A DNA stretch of 64,000 bases from Candidatus Saccharimonadota bacterium (lineage in GTDB: Bacteria > Patescibacteriota > Saccharimonadia > Saccharimonadales > Saccharimonadaceae), in the NCBI GenBank assembly GCA_003246575.1, contig QJZZ01000001.1:405926-469925 (forward strand), in the 5' to 3' direction. This document shows, piece by piece, positions 16,733-24,620 of this stretch; within the stretch, counting starts at the first letter, position 1, and every line of letters begins with the position of its first letter. The position numbers and the translations under genes were made by a program. The notes beneath the pieces were generated by a model that was not told the origin of the DNA, searched no databases, and saw only the letters and a program-made list of their open reading frames with translations.

Positions 16733-17295
16733 CTGGCTGTACTGTAGCGATCAATCGCATCCTGGTGCTTGAGAAGCTCGGCGTACTGGTCTTTTGCCCA
16801 GTAGGAATACGCATTGCTCTCTGCCGTGAGCGCATCACGATATTCTTGCCAGCTCATCCATTGGTAGGCTTCAACCTCTTCGGGGTTGATACGCACATCC
16901 GCTGCGAGGCGAGCAAAATATACGGGGCAAAGTTCGTTTTCGATGACACCCTGAAAGGGCGGGGTAACGTATCGGTAGTCAGGCAGCACAATACTGACGT
17001 CTGACACTTTGGCACCGACTTCATCGAAGGCACGGCGTGCGATAGCGTCTATGTCTGATTCGTTCGGCCCAGGGTGTCCACAGACACTATTGGTCCAGAC
17101 GCCTGGCCAGACCTTTTTGCTAAGTGCGCGCTGAGTGACGAGCAGCTGGCCTTTGTCGTTGAATATATAGCACGAGAATGCTTTGTGGAGGGGTGTGTTC
17201 AGGTGGTGCGAAGCGAGTTTTGGCGCTGCACCAAGCTCGTTGCCGTTATCGTCGACAAGTACAATGAGCTCATTCGGCTGTTCTATTTGGGTCAC
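16729..17295 (-). CDS. idi: Isopentenyl-diphosphate delta-isomerase (type I, NUDIX)
   Basis: 188 residues. LHKAFSCYIFN, LLVTQRALSKKVWPGVWTNSVCGHP (catalytic Cys near 72, metal His near 74), ARRAFDEVG (NUDIX box remnant) and ENELCPVYFA (catalytic Glu) identify type I Idi, which interconverts IPP and DMAPP for isoprenoid (undecaprenyl) synthesis. GTG start ending at 17295 with GAGGAAA upstream; a minus-strand extended -10 TGcTATAGT lies about 30 bases further. The only isoprenoid gene in the window. Confidence 0.93.
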   Translation of the reverse strand: MTQIEQPNELIVLVDDNGNELGAAPKLASHHLNTPLHKAFSCYIFNDKGQLLVTQRALSKKVWPGVWTNSVCGHPGPNESDIDAIARRAFDEVGAKVSDVSIVLPDYRYVTPPFQGVIENELCPVYFARLAADVRINPEEVEAYQWMSWQEYRDALTAESNAYSYWAKDQYAELLKHQDAIDRYSTAS

Positions 17296-17465
17296 GAGAG
17301 TTTCCTCGGTTAGCGTAGTTCACCTGTGACTATAGCACACTGCTGACAGTGTACCCACACATCCTCATGCCTACGTTGGTGCATTTCAGCTCTCGTCCAC
17401 TCAGGGGTATTCTTTCTTAGCAGGGTCGGACCCTCAGATGTGATAAAGTATGGTATAAGTATAGT

Positions 17466-18080
17466 ATGCCAGGAAGAAATATTGTCAGAATTGATATCGC
17501 TGAAAGTTTCTACCATGTTTATATTAGCGCGCGACCACGAGCTCGATTGTTCCGTGATGATGCGGATTATGAGTATTTCACGCAGCTTTTCGCACGACAT
17601 TTGTCATCCAAGCAAGCGGCCGACAAATACGGCAAGCGCTATCCGCATTTACGTGACGACGTGGCGCTGCTCGCTTATGTACTGATGCCGAATCACGTGC
17701 ATCTTCTGCTGTACCAAGAAACGGTTGGCGGCATGGCGCGTTTCATGAAGGCTGTGCTGACGAGCTACAGCATGTACTATAACCACAAATATCACGCGTC
17801 AGGTCCGCTCTATGCATCGCGCTATCGGGCCTCACGTTTGTCATGTGACGAAGTGGTTATGCAGGCGAGTCGGTATATTCATCTCGATCCAAGCGACTGG
17901 ATGGCCTATCCGCACTCGAGCATTCACTCGTATTATCTTGGCGCGCCTAGTTGGCTGCAGCCGAGTCTTATTATCGATCTGTTCGGCACCTTGCCCGAGT
18001 ATGCGGACTATCTTGATGACGAGGCCGCGTATCGTCGTGATCTCGATGAGCTACGCTCAGAGCTCGCGTCACCGCGTTAG
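17466..18080 (+). CDS. RayT/REP-associated HUH tyrosine transposase-like protein
   Basis: 204-residue Y1 (HUH) protein: ESFYHVYISA, YVLMPNHVHLLLY (H-x-H near 77-79) and the helix TSYSMYYNHKY with the presumed catalytic Tyr near 101, then GPLYASRYRA. Such proteins nick single-stranded DNA hairpins and are usually domesticated, single-copy RAYTs linked to REP hairpins. I saw no REP array nearby. TGgTATAAG (17451-17459) places transcription start on the ATG (leaderless). The end overlaps the convergent gene by 12 bases. Confidence 0.9.
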   Translation: MPGRNIVRIDIAESFYHVYISARPRARLFRDDADYEYFTQLFARHLSSKQAADKYGKRYPHLRDDVALLAYVLMPNHVHLLLYQETVGGMARFMKAVLTSYSMYYNHKYHASGPLYASRYRASRLSCDEVVMQASRYIHLDPSDWMAYPHSSIHSYYLGAPSWLQPSLIIDLFGTLPEYADYLDDEAAYRRDLDELRSELASPR

Positions 18081-18662
18081 ATAGGCTGTATCGATAGCGC
18101 CGTCTGACGTTGTGACGAAATCGTCGTCGCGATCGATGAGGCCCGCAAGTAGGGTATAGAGCATCGCTGGTAACTCGCTCGTGTAGCGCTCTTCGATTGA
18201 CGCACCGTCTTCGTTCTCCCTTGCGCACGCACGCACGAGATCTTCTATGAGACTGCCAAATGCTACTATTGCGCGTCCGACGCACTCTTTCGGTAGATGG
18301 GACATTATCATGATTGGATAGTTCTCGCGCAGTTCGTTGCCTGATCCCATATGCTCGATAATGCCCTTGCCAGTACCGGCGAGAGGGAGGTATTTTTCTG
18401 CATCGTCAAATGCCTTTTGGAGCGCGATGGCAAAAGGGAGGAAGTTATTCATTTCCCGAACGTCACCAGATTTCCAGGGAAGTATCTTAGGAGTCTTTTG
18501 ATCGGATAGCAAGAGGTCCTCGCGCCCTTGTTCGCTGACGGCCGCGTTGATGAATTCGTGTTTATCGGGGGAGTTAAGAATCTCCATCGCAGCCTCGTAG
18601 CGCTCGGCGAGGTCCGCCGGTGGCGTGTAGTGGTCTCCTGGCGTTGATCCTGAGTATTCCAT
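18069..18662 (-). CDS. Hypothetical protein, acidic, helical
   Basis: 197 residues, soluble, largely helical and acidic, starting MEYSGSTPGDHYTPP; no motif or family recognised. The start is fixed by its promoter at 18670-18698, which puts transcription start on the ATG ending at 18662; an in-frame ATG 12 codons upstream lies inside the promoter and cannot be used from it. Confidence 0.65.
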   Translation of the reverse strand: MEYSGSTPGDHYTPPADLAERYEAAMEILNSPDKHEFINAAVSEQGREDLLLSDQKTPKILPWKSGDVREMNNFLPFAIALQKAFDDAEKYLPLAGTGKGIIEHMGSGNELRENYPIMIMSHLPKECVGRAIVAFGSLIEDLVRACARENEDGASIEERYTSELPAMLYTLLAGLIDRDDDFVTTSDGAIDTAYLTR

Positions 18663-18669
18663 AATATAT

Positions 18670-18698
18670 ATTATATCACAGTTATGAATATTTTTCAA
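18670..18698 (-). promoter_or_regulatory. Consensus promoter, leaderless
   Basis: Minus strand TTGAAA (18693-18698), 17-base spacer, TATAAT (18670-18675). The predicted start site is at 18662-18663, the first base of the ATG. Confidence 0.8.
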
Positions 18699-18772
18699 GG
18701 TTTTGCGTTCGTCAGGCCAGTTGCGTGCTTTTGGTATACTGAGTGGGTAATATATAACAAAGAAAGTTTCCT

Positions 18773-18910
18773 ATGATTGAAATTCTCAGTTGGGGTTCAC
18801 CGATCGGTATTGGCGCATTTATGGTACTCATAACCGCATCGTTTTACCTGTTTTCGCTCGCTATCAAAAATCTTGTAGCGGTCGAACAGCAGATGAACAA
18901 GAAAAAATAG
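18773..18910 (+). CDS. Small single-span membrane protein
   Basis: 45 residues from ATG 18773 to TAG 18908-18910: MIEILSWG, a hydrophobic span (about 11-32) and a charged tail EQQMNKKK. TGgTATACT (18732-18740) gives a 26-base leader with a weak AAAG ribosome site, and a clear terminator follows at 18927, so a dedicated single-gene transcript is likely. Function unknown. Confidence 0.6.
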   Translation: MIEILSWGSPIGIGAFMVLITASFYLFSLAIKNLVAVEQQMNKKK

Positions 18911-18926
18911 TTCAGATGCTGAACGC

Positions 18927-18955
18927 AAAATACACCCAGAATGGGTGTATTTTTG
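18927..18955 (+). terminator. Rho-independent terminator
   Basis: AAAATACACCC (18927-18937) pairs with GGGTGTATTTT (18943-18953) over a 5-base loop, followed by TTTTG. Ends the small membrane protein transcript. Confidence 0.85.
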
Positions 18956-18977
18956 TTGATACTGTTCATTGAATGTA

Positions 18978-18988
18978 CAGTGGATTGG
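18978..18988 (+). repeat. Inverted repeat arm flanking the 19040-19450 gene
   Basis: CAGTGGATTGG at 18978-18988 recurs inverted at 19461-19471 (CCAATCCACTG). Similarity continues imperfectly inward (AAATGATGA against GGAATAATAATGA on the other strand). The pair brackets one complete gene and its hairpin. Confidence 0.6.
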
Positions 18989-19003
18989 AAATGATGAGCC
19001 ATC

Positions 19004-19033
19004 CCGGGCGCCACCACTGAGGGTGGCGCCCGG
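19004..19033 (-). terminator. GC-rich hairpin after the 19040-19450 gene
   Basis: CCGGGCGCCACC pairs perfectly with GGTGGCGCCCGG (12 pairs, 6-base loop), 7 bases after the stop codon of the minus-strand gene. It lacks a U-run, so it may act as an intrinsic terminator of the GC-rich type or as an mRNA 3' stabiliser. Confidence 0.55.
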
Positions 19034-19039
19034 CGTTGA

Positions 19040-19450
19040 CTACTTCTTCTCTACGAGGAGGGTCTGCGGATTCCGCCTGTAGGCGTTGTCCTTCTCGCCA
19101 ACGATCTTGATCAACTTGGCCTTGACGTTCATCTCGGCGGTGGACAGGTCGTTGCGCGAAATGCCATCCGCGTAGAACACCATGGCAACCCGCGGCGACT
19201 GGATGACCCATCCGCTGTTCGGGATGTGGCTCTCGCAGCCCGCGACGATGTCGGTCGCCTGCACGCTGGTGACGTCCTCGACGAAGATCTGAGTTGTTTC
19301 CTTGCGGTCCACATGCATGAACCTCAGGGGGATGTAGTCAGACCCCTTGTCTACCTCGTTCAGTGTGACAGTCACGGCAAACATCATGCGCCCATCGAGC
19401 GCATCGCCGAGTCCGGATGGCCCAGATGTCACAAAGAAACGGTCGTTCAT
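19040..19450 (-). CDS. Hypothetical protein in GC-rich cassette
   Basis: 136 residues from the ATG ending at 19450, beginning MNDRFFVTSGPSG; mixed beta-strand pattern, no family recognised. Third codon positions are strongly G/C, unlike neighbouring genes, suggesting recent transfer. It has its own promoter on the minus strand (TTGTAT-N16-TATAGT, about 19537-19510), a 50-base leader with a weak GGGGA site, and a 12-pair hairpin right after the stop. An 11-base inverted repeat flanks the whole unit. Confidence 0.6.
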   Translation of the reverse strand: MNDRFFVTSGPSGLGDALDGRMMFAVTVTLNEVDKGSDYIPLRFMHVDRKETTQIFVEDVTSVQATDIVAGCESHIPNSGWVIQSPRVAMVFYADGISRNDLSTAEMNVKAKLIKIVGEKDNAYRRNPQTLLVEKK

Positions 19451-19460
19451 TATTATTCCC

Positions 19461-19471
19461 CAATCCACTGT
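19461..19471 (-). repeat. Inverted repeat arm, partner of 18978-18988
   Basis: CCAATCCACTG on the plus strand, the exact reverse complement of 18978-18988. It lies in the leader of the minus-strand gene, just upstream of its start. Confidence 0.6.
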
Positions 19472-19552
19472 GTGCTACAGGAAATGCAGCTTAAATACTA
19501 TATCACATTTGTATTGATATACAAGATAGGCGAGGCGGTTTTTGATAGGCTA

Positions 19553-19621
19553 CGGGCAAGAGTTCCTGGCGCATATTTTCGGGTGGAGGTCAGGAGTTGA
19601 GAGCATTTCCGATTTCAAACC
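19553..19621 (+). repeat. 70-bp hairpin repeat, copy 1
   Basis: Shares about 85 percent of positions, by eye, with 20714-20778. The core is a hairpin: AGTTCCTGGC pairs with GTCAGGAGTT across an 18-base loop. The one stem difference between copies (GTCAG versus GCCAG) keeps pairing (G-U for G-C), which suggests the structure matters. Each copy lies just upstream of the promoter of a GC-rich minus-strand gene and next to a terminator-like hairpin. Confidence 0.65.
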
Positions 19622-19624
19622 AAA

Positions 19625-19648
19625 CAAAAAATCACCACGAGGGTGATT
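19625..19648 (-). terminator. Rho-independent terminator, minus strand
   Basis: On the minus strand AATCACC pairs with GGTGATT around a 5-base loop, followed by TTTTTG. It is downstream of the 19810-20460 gene and separates it from the next cassette. Confidence 0.7.
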
Positions 19649-19716
19649 CTTGTGCTTTGGGTTGAATATGGAATACGTAGCGAGCTTTGTGGCGGGACGA
19701 TTCGCACAAAAGGAGA

Positions 19717-19736
19717 ACCCTCGCCGAGGCGAGGGT
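19717..19736 (-). terminator. GC-rich hairpin after the 19810-20460 gene
   Basis: ACCCTCGC pairs perfectly with GCGAGGGT around CGAG (8 pairs), about 75 bases after the stop. On the minus strand it is followed by TTCTCCTTTT, a weak U-tail. Confidence 0.5.
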
Positions 19737-19809
19737 ATCCATATTGAATTATATACAGCTGTACGACGGAGCCGAAGCTCCTTGGGGTCCTGTTGTGTCG
19801 GTAAGTTGC

Positions 19810-20460
19810 CTACGGCTTCTTGGACTGTTCCACTGAGATCACGCGACCATCTTCTCCTACATGGAAGTTCAGGTACTCTACAACCACGTGGTCGTAGTCT
19901 GCCTTCCCGATAGCCACATCCAGTGCAACCCACAGGTTGCGCACCATATAGCCGTGGTGCAGCTTTTGGACGGTGGGCGTGCGATCTTCGTCGTAGAACG
20001 CGGTTGCGTCTAGCTTGAGGAAGACTGGGTCGCGGAGATCCACCTCGCCCCATTGAGATCGATAGAGGTTCCAGTCAGCCCGGTACCCCACTTGCATCAA
20101 GTAGCCGACACCGAGGTCGTCGGCTTCGTAGCAGTAGCCATCGTTCTCCCGGATTGCCGCCTGGAGGCGAGAGGTGTCGAAGCGAATCACCTCCGTGCAT
20201 GCCATCAGGTTCTCGGATGTGACGTCGTTGGGGTGGCCAAGCTCTGATGTCCGGCAGCCCAGCTCTGCGATTGCGCCCTCGAGCGGTTCGCCGAACCGCG
20301 GGTTGCCGTCCCATTGAGCCAAATGCATGCCTTCGAGAAGCGCATGCTGCTGTTCAGTGGTCAGGTGGTCGTGCGCCTGCAGCATGGTAGCTGCACGCTG
20401 CCAGCCATGGGTCTGCAGTGCGTTGGTGATGGCCGTCATCGAGGCCGGTGTGCCTATCAT
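19810..20460 (-). CDS. Hypothetical protein in GC-rich cassette
   Basis: 216 residues, soluble, rich in Asp/Glu/Tyr/Trp; no family recognised. High G/C in third codon positions marks it as foreign, like 19040-19450. Its promoter is strong (20635-20658) and the 5' leader is about 170 bases, long for this window, ending in AGATGGAGAAAAA before the ATG. The long leader could hold a regulatory structure, but I see no known riboswitch in it. Confidence 0.6.
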   Translation of the reverse strand: MIGTPASMTAITNALQTHGWQRAATMLQAHDHLTTEQQHALLEGMHLAQWDGNPRFGEPLEGAIAELGCRTSELGHPNDVTSENLMACTEVIRFDTSRLQAAIRENDGYCYEADDLGVGYLMQVGYRADWNLYRSQWGEVDLRDPVFLKLDATAFYDEDRTPTVQKLHHGYMVRNLWVALDVAIGKADYDHVVVEYLNFHVGEDGRVISVEQSKKP

Positions 20461-20634
20461 TTTTTCTCCATCTTTGAGTTCTGATGTAAGGAAAACTCTG
20501 TTTGAGCCCTTCCGGTATCGCTATGGATTTAGCAACACAGTAAGAGCCCAAAGCATATCGAGGAAGAAAGAATGGTGCTGTATTTCAATATGCAAGTGGC
20601 CGATTTTCGTCTAGGACACTATGTTATTAATAAT

Positions 20635-20658
20635 AGCATAAATATTATAAAAAGTCAA
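20635..20658 (-). promoter_or_regulatory. Promoter of the 19810-20460 gene
   Basis: Minus strand TTGACT (20653-20658), 17-base spacer ending TGC, TATTAT. The region 20461-20634 between it and the ATG is leader with no gene. Confidence 0.75.
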
Positions 20659-20679
20659 TCTATTTGCGAGGATTAGGTA

Positions 20680-20696
20680 CGGGTAAGGAGACTCTA
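20680..20696 (+). repeat. Left attachment site core (displaced tRNA-Gly 3' end)
   Basis: 17 bases identical to 31166-31182. Directly right of it ACTCTTG (20698-20704) and CAAGAGT (20717-20723) form a perfect 7-base inverted repeat, which may be part of the recombinase-binding arm. Confidence 0.8.
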
Positions 20697-20713
20697 GACT
20701 CTTGACCCCCCAG

Positions 20714-20778
20714 GGCAGGCAAGAGTTCCTGGCGCATGTTTTCGGGTCGAGGCCAGGAGTTAGGCATTCTCCGATTCA
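20714..20778 (+). repeat. 70-bp hairpin repeat, copy 2
   Basis: Second copy of the repeat at 19553, inside the left end of the integrative element. Stem AGTTCCTGGC / GCCAGGAGTT. Part of it (GAGGCCAGGAGTTAG) also resembles the T-arm side of the tRNA-Gly(GCC) gene, in the opposite orientation to the left att core. Confidence 0.65.
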
Positions 20779-20779
20779 A

Positions 20780-20821
20780 ACCAATAAAGAAACCCCGGCA
20801 AGCCGAGGTGTCTTTATTGGT
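20780..20821. terminator. Long hairpin at element left end
   Basis: ACCAATAAAGA pairs with TCTTTATTGGT (11 pairs) and the inner CCCCGGC with GCCGAGG, with one or two mismatches. Read on the minus strand it ends in TTTCTTTATTGGTTTG and may terminate transcripts from the ATPase gene. 20822-20937 holds no convincing gene. Confidence 0.55.
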
Positions 20822-20937
20822 GCGGAGCTACAGAATCTACTTAAACTTTTTTCAGCACTGATTGACGGTCAATTGCCAGACCTACCAGCTATAACTTCAG
20901 GCACAAAGATTGAAGAGCTAATTATTTACTAACGAGG

Positions 20938-22362
20938 TTATGATGAGAGCTTATCTCTAAAGAATCTGATCGCTTCATCTATCGCTGCGTAGCTAATATC
21001 TATATTTGCATCATTTCTTCTATTGGCTGGGTGATGGAACTTATTTCTAATACAAGAATACTTTGAGAGTCTCTGTATGTCGCCATTCTCACGCTCCCAG
21101 TCTATTTTCTCTGCATCAGGGACGCCAATGGCACGATCAATACCGGCTATACTGTCTTGACCATTTGCCTCACCAAATTGGTTATACAGTTCGATAAAGT
21201 ACTCCATCGATGCGAGACCGAAAGCTACATAATTTGTCTCACTAACTGTAGGCATTGGAAGAACGAATTCTTCTATGGGATTGATGCTTATTACTTCATT
21301 ATTACGAATAATGGCGTTAATCTTGTGATGTTTATTTTTTTGTAAATCCTTCAAAAGTTCTGGAGAGTGAGACGTAATAATAACCTGACTATCTTTTGAA
21401 ATCTCAAGCAATAAGTCAACTAATGATTTCTGAAGACGAGGATGTAAGTTTAGCTCAACCTCATCAATAAAGATTATCAATTTCTTGCCAGACTGTTCGC
21501 TAATCTTGTGCTGACATATAAGTGCAAGAAACATTTGATAGCCACTGCCTATTCGCTCGATTGGTATTTGACTGCGGTTTAAGTCTTTAAAGCCAAGAAA
21601 CGCTTTTTTGAAGGGCTGCTGGTTATCCATGACACTGAGACTGACTTCGTAGCCGGTTATTTCCCTGAAATATGCGAAAGCCTCATTAAGCTGCTCGTTA
21701 GTGACATTTGTCTCGCCCACATTAATCGCGGCATCAACTGCAGCATGAAGGTCTAGAGGCTCGTTATTGTAAGCTTTTAGATACTGGAAGTTTAAGTTAT
21801 CTAATATTCTGTCAAATCGCGTTTGTGAATATGTACCCGACTCAAGCGTTTTGACGCGATTTTTGTCAATAAATACATAGTCATTTTCTTTGAACCTTGG
21901 TCCGGCAAATGGATTATTAACAGCTGTGCGTAGATCTGGGCTATTTTCGTCAGGAGCGCCGGTGCCGGTAGCAATAAAGTGCGTGTCACTTACAATCGTT
22001 CCTACTGCATATTGTGCAGAGTTCTGAGTACGCAACTTTGCAGTATATTTAAATCCACTCGCTTGAAAATCACCTCTAATAGTCTTTTTAACTGAAAAAG
22101 GCGCGCTAGAACTCAGTGTAATATCAATAGGTTCTTTAATATCTGTAAAGTCAAGCATGCTCGCTGCTTCGGCTTTGTAGGAAACGAGTGGTATAGATAT
22201 GGCTTCTAAAATACTACTCTTGCCCACACCATTTTCTCCTACGATAACCGTTAGTCCTGAGCCATCATTGATACCATCAGGGACAGCAAGATGAGTAGAA
22301 TTCAGCGTGAAGGGTGTTTTAAACACTCTGTAATTTGTTATCTTCGCTGTGCTAATAAACAT
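20938..22362 (-). CDS. ABC/SMC-type AAA ATPase with HEPN-like C-terminus
   Basis: 474 residues. An OLD/AAA_15-like ATPase: N-terminal ITNYRVFK, Walker A VGENGVGKSS (Lys near 48), the signature-like GSGYQMFLAL, Walker B KKLIIFIDEVELNLHP and the H-loop ITSHSPELL. In place of a TOPRIM nuclease the last 110 residues are helical and contain CIRNKFHHPANR, where R439-N-K-F-H-H444 fits the R-x4-6-H motif of HEPN ribonucleases. Comparable ATPase-nuclease fusions act in abortive phage defence. Divergent from the zinc-finger gene by 64 bases; ends near the element's left edge. The HEPN call rests on the motif alone. Confidence 0.8.
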   Translation of the reverse strand: MFISTAKITNYRVFKTPFTLNSTHLAVPDGINDGSGLTVIVGENGVGKSSILEAISIPLVSYKAEAASMLDFTDIKEPIDITLSSSAPFSVKKTIRGDFQASGFKYTAKLRTQNSAQYAVGTIVSDTHFIATGTGAPDENSPDLRTAVNNPFAGPRFKENDYVFIDKNRVKTLESGTYSQTRFDRILDNLNFQYLKAYNNEPLDLHAAVDAAINVGETNVTNEQLNEAFAYFREITGYEVSLSVMDNQQPFKKAFLGFKDLNRSQIPIERIGSGYQMFLALICQHKISEQSGKKLIIFIDEVELNLHPRLQKSLVDLLLEISKDSQVIITSHSPELLKDLQKNKHHKINAIIRNNEVISINPIEEFVLPMPTVSETNYVAFGLASMEYFIELYNQFGEANGQDSIAGIDRAIGVPDAEKIDWERENGDIQRLSKYSCIRNKFHHPANRRNDANIDISYAAIDEAIRFFRDKLSS

Positions 22363-22426
22363 ACTAGTACCATAATAACGTAGCAGATGTTATTGCGGTG
22401 CATAATAAAGACAGGAGTAACATTTT

Positions 22427-22972
22427 ATGCACGAACTAACCGAAAAAGAATTCAATTCATTTAAGCGAATATGCGAGAAAGACGGCATCAAATATGATAC
22501 CGAGGAAGAATACAGAGAGGCTGCTCGTAATCTATTTGAATATGTGAAGCTTACATATGAAATGGCTCGAGAGCATCACGGGTGGGAGCAGCGCCTAAAA
22601 GACGAGCCAAGAGGATTCTGGCTAGATAGCGCAGGTCGCACATGCTATGTATGTCATACAAATGTCCATGGTCAGATTTGGTTCGATAAGTGGGGTTTAA
22701 AGTGCGCAAATTGCCAGGAAGCTTTTGAAAAGAAAGTATTCCCAGGTTACGTATTAAAAGATAGAGATAATGAAAAGCACGTAACAGACTCACAGTTGAA
22801 TTGGAAGTACGGCGTATGTCCTCGGACGATCAAAAAACTTACAAGAACGGGTTTACTCAAGGCGAGACAGATACCCAATGGTCCAGCGATATTCTTAAGG
22901 AAAGAAAATCCAGATCTGCCTCAAATCATACGAGACTATAAAAAGCCTGCACCCTCATCCTCTAATAAATAA
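22427..22972 (+). CDS. Zinc-finger and HTH-like protein, unknown
   Basis: 181 residues. The N-terminal 60 residues are helical (KEFNSFKRICEKDGIKYD); the middle has CYVC...CANC, a four-Cys zinc ribbon; the end (YGVCPRTIKKLTRTGLLKAR) looks like a helix-turn-helix of the MerR/excisionase kind. It may regulate the element or act as a directionality factor. AGGAG lies before the ATG. The stop overlaps the end of the methyltransferase gene by 11 bases. Confidence 0.6.
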   Translation: MHELTEKEFNSFKRICEKDGIKYDTEEEYREAARNLFEYVKLTYEMAREHHGWEQRLKDEPRGFWLDSAGRTCYVCHTNVHGQIWFDKWGLKCANCQEAFEKKVFPGYVLKDRDNEKHVTDSQLNWKYGVCPRTIKKLTRTGLLKARQIPNGPAIFLRKENPDLPQIIRDYKKPAPSSSNK

Positions 22973-24620
22973 AGCTCTGCTTTTTAAGTCTTCTCGTAAG
23001 AAGCTTCAAATATATTCCACTCAACATGTCTATTTCTTGATCACTTAAACCATAGTGGTCTTTCAGGATGATGCTATTCGTAAATGAAAGTACCTCACTT
23101 ATCTTTGCGTTCCTTCTCAGCAACTTGTCCAGGCGATTTAACTGTGTCTTGCTTATACCTTTTACAAATGGGACCGGGAGATTCTTGTATTCATTAGGCA
23201 TAAGCTCGAGAACGCCGCCGCCATAGTACCTACCTTCAAGCTCCGCATATATGAAAGACAGGGTATTGTGAAATGAAAAGACCAAATCTCTAATTTTATA
23301 CCCCTCGTTCATTTTTATTCTGTAGAATGAGTCGGTCACTAATGCATCTGCTGAATTTATATACATGCGAGGAAACAGCCCAGAGCGCTTGGTAAAAAAG
23401 CCTTCCGATACCCATACAGAAGGCACATAGTACCAGTTATTGCGTAGCAGCATCTTATACCTTGTATGTAGTCCTCTATTTTCGCCTTCGTTGATGTAGC
23501 TTTTTAACGCTAATGGGAAGTCTCGTTGAGATGTGTCTTCAAACGCAAGAAAGTTTGTGGCTATACCCAACTCACCGACACTGTTCAAGTCATTTTTGGT
23601 TAGCTCGATGCCGGAAGCCTTATGTAGACCTTTCTGTAGCATAGGCTTGCTTATGTCGGATAATGATTTCTCCCTAACGACGTCATCGTTAACAATAAAG
23701 AAATCATTTGCAGCAGTAACAACACCGACAACTGCACTGCAGTAACTTTTAACTGGCTCAAGTTTAAGGTTCTGCCTTAGATCATCCAAAAATCGTAGCT
23801 CGTTGTCGGACAAGATGTAATTAGTCCATTTATCCAAAGTCTTTCGATGCACATTACTATGATCGGGAACATAAGACGGCTCCTCTAGTTGCTGTAGCTT
23901 ATCGACATGGTAAAATGAAACGCCTTTCTTACCTTTCTTGGAACAGAATAGAATAATCGCGTCTTGCTCAATATCTGGGAAAATAAGTTCGTTAAAAGTG
24001 AATATTTCAATTCTCTCAAACTCATCTTTAAGATAATCTCTGAGTTCTTTTGCGTAAATTACCTGGAGTAACTCAGCAGGTAGGACAAAACACAAAACCC
24101 CTTCATCACTTAGTGACTGGACGCCACCTACCAAGAAGCTTGTCCAGATGTTCTTTATTTTCTTCGAACTCAAATTAGAAGCCTTGTGTATACGCTCGCA
24201 TCCCTCTATCTGTTCCTTCGTTAAAGAGGTACTTCTGATGTAAGGAGGATTGCCAATAATAAGGTCGTATTTCTGTTCATTCTTTTCGTGAAATTTCAAA
24301 TAGTCTTCATGTAGATACTTTATTTCGTTTGACTTTGTTTGAAAGCGGCTCGTTTTTTCTTTTAATGCGTTATACGCATCGAGACTATATTCGACCGCTG
24401 TGAGGTGTATCTTTGGTAGTTTTTTAAATCTATCCTTAAAGAATTGATTGTCAAAGATTGAATTGAAGAATATACCGTCTCCCGCGCTAGGCTCCAGGAC
24501 TCTGATGGACTTGGCAAACTTATATTCGCTCATATCGCCAAACAAGTGGTATGCAATAAAATCCGCCAAAAGGGGTGGCGTATAGTAGGAGCCTGTTTCT
24601 TTTCGATCGCTATTCTTCAT
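22962..24620 (-). CDS. N6-adenine DNA methyltransferase (Eco57I-like)
   Basis: 552 residues. TGSYYTPPLLADF (X motif) , VLEPSAGDGIF (motif I, SAM binding, near 42-51), a motif II acidic turn after LTAVEYS, and IIGNPPYIRS (motif IV, NPPY near 124-127) define a class gamma N6-adenine methyltransferase. The C-terminal 250 residues form a target-recognition-like region (SYCSAVVGVVTAANDFF, YVPSVWVSEGFF). Last gene of the coupled kinase-receiver-HNH-methyltransferase operon (4-base overlap with HNH), so it likely marks self DNA. Confidence 0.9.
   Translation of the reverse strand: MKNSDRKETGSYYTPPLLADFIAYHLFGDMSEYKFAKSIRVLEPSAGDGIFFNSIFDNQFFKDRFKKLPKIHLTAVEYSLDAYNALKEKTSRFQTKSNEIKYLHEDYLKFHEKNEQKYDLIIGNPPYIRSTSLTKEQIEGCERIHKASNLSSKKIKNIWTSFLVGGVQSLSDEGVLCFVLPAELLQVIYAKELRDYLKDEFERIEIFTFNELIFPDIEQDAIILFCSKKGKKGVSFYHVDKLQQLEEPSYVPDHSNVHRKTLDKWTNYILSDNELRFLDDLRQNLKLEPVKSYCSAVVGVVTAANDFFIVNDDVVREKSLSDISKPMLQKGLHKASGIELTKNDLNSVGELGIATNFLAFEDTSQRDFPLALKSYINEGENRGLHTRYKMLLRNNWYYVPSVWVSEGFFTKRSGLFPRMYINSADALVTDSFYRIKMNEGYKIRDLVFSFHNTLSFIYAELEGRYYGGGVLELMPNEYKNLPVPFVKGISKTQLNRLDKLLRRNAKISEVLSFTNSIILKDHYGLSDQEIDMLSGIYLKLLTRRLKKQSFIY

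Noticed and set aside
17466..18080. Active insertion sequence around the HUH protein
   Set aside because: No terminal repeats, target duplication or REP array was seen; it fits a domesticated RAYT.
19550..20053. 167-codon minus-strand frame
   Set aside because: It overlaps the 3' part of the 19810-20460 gene in another frame and runs through two hairpins and the 70-bp repeat; composition is Arg/Pro-rich as expected for a shadow.
20702..20932. 76-codon plus-strand frame at the element left end
   Set aside because: Its first half is the hairpin repeat and terminator; only the last 35 codons look protein-like, perhaps a gene remnant, and there is no start signal.
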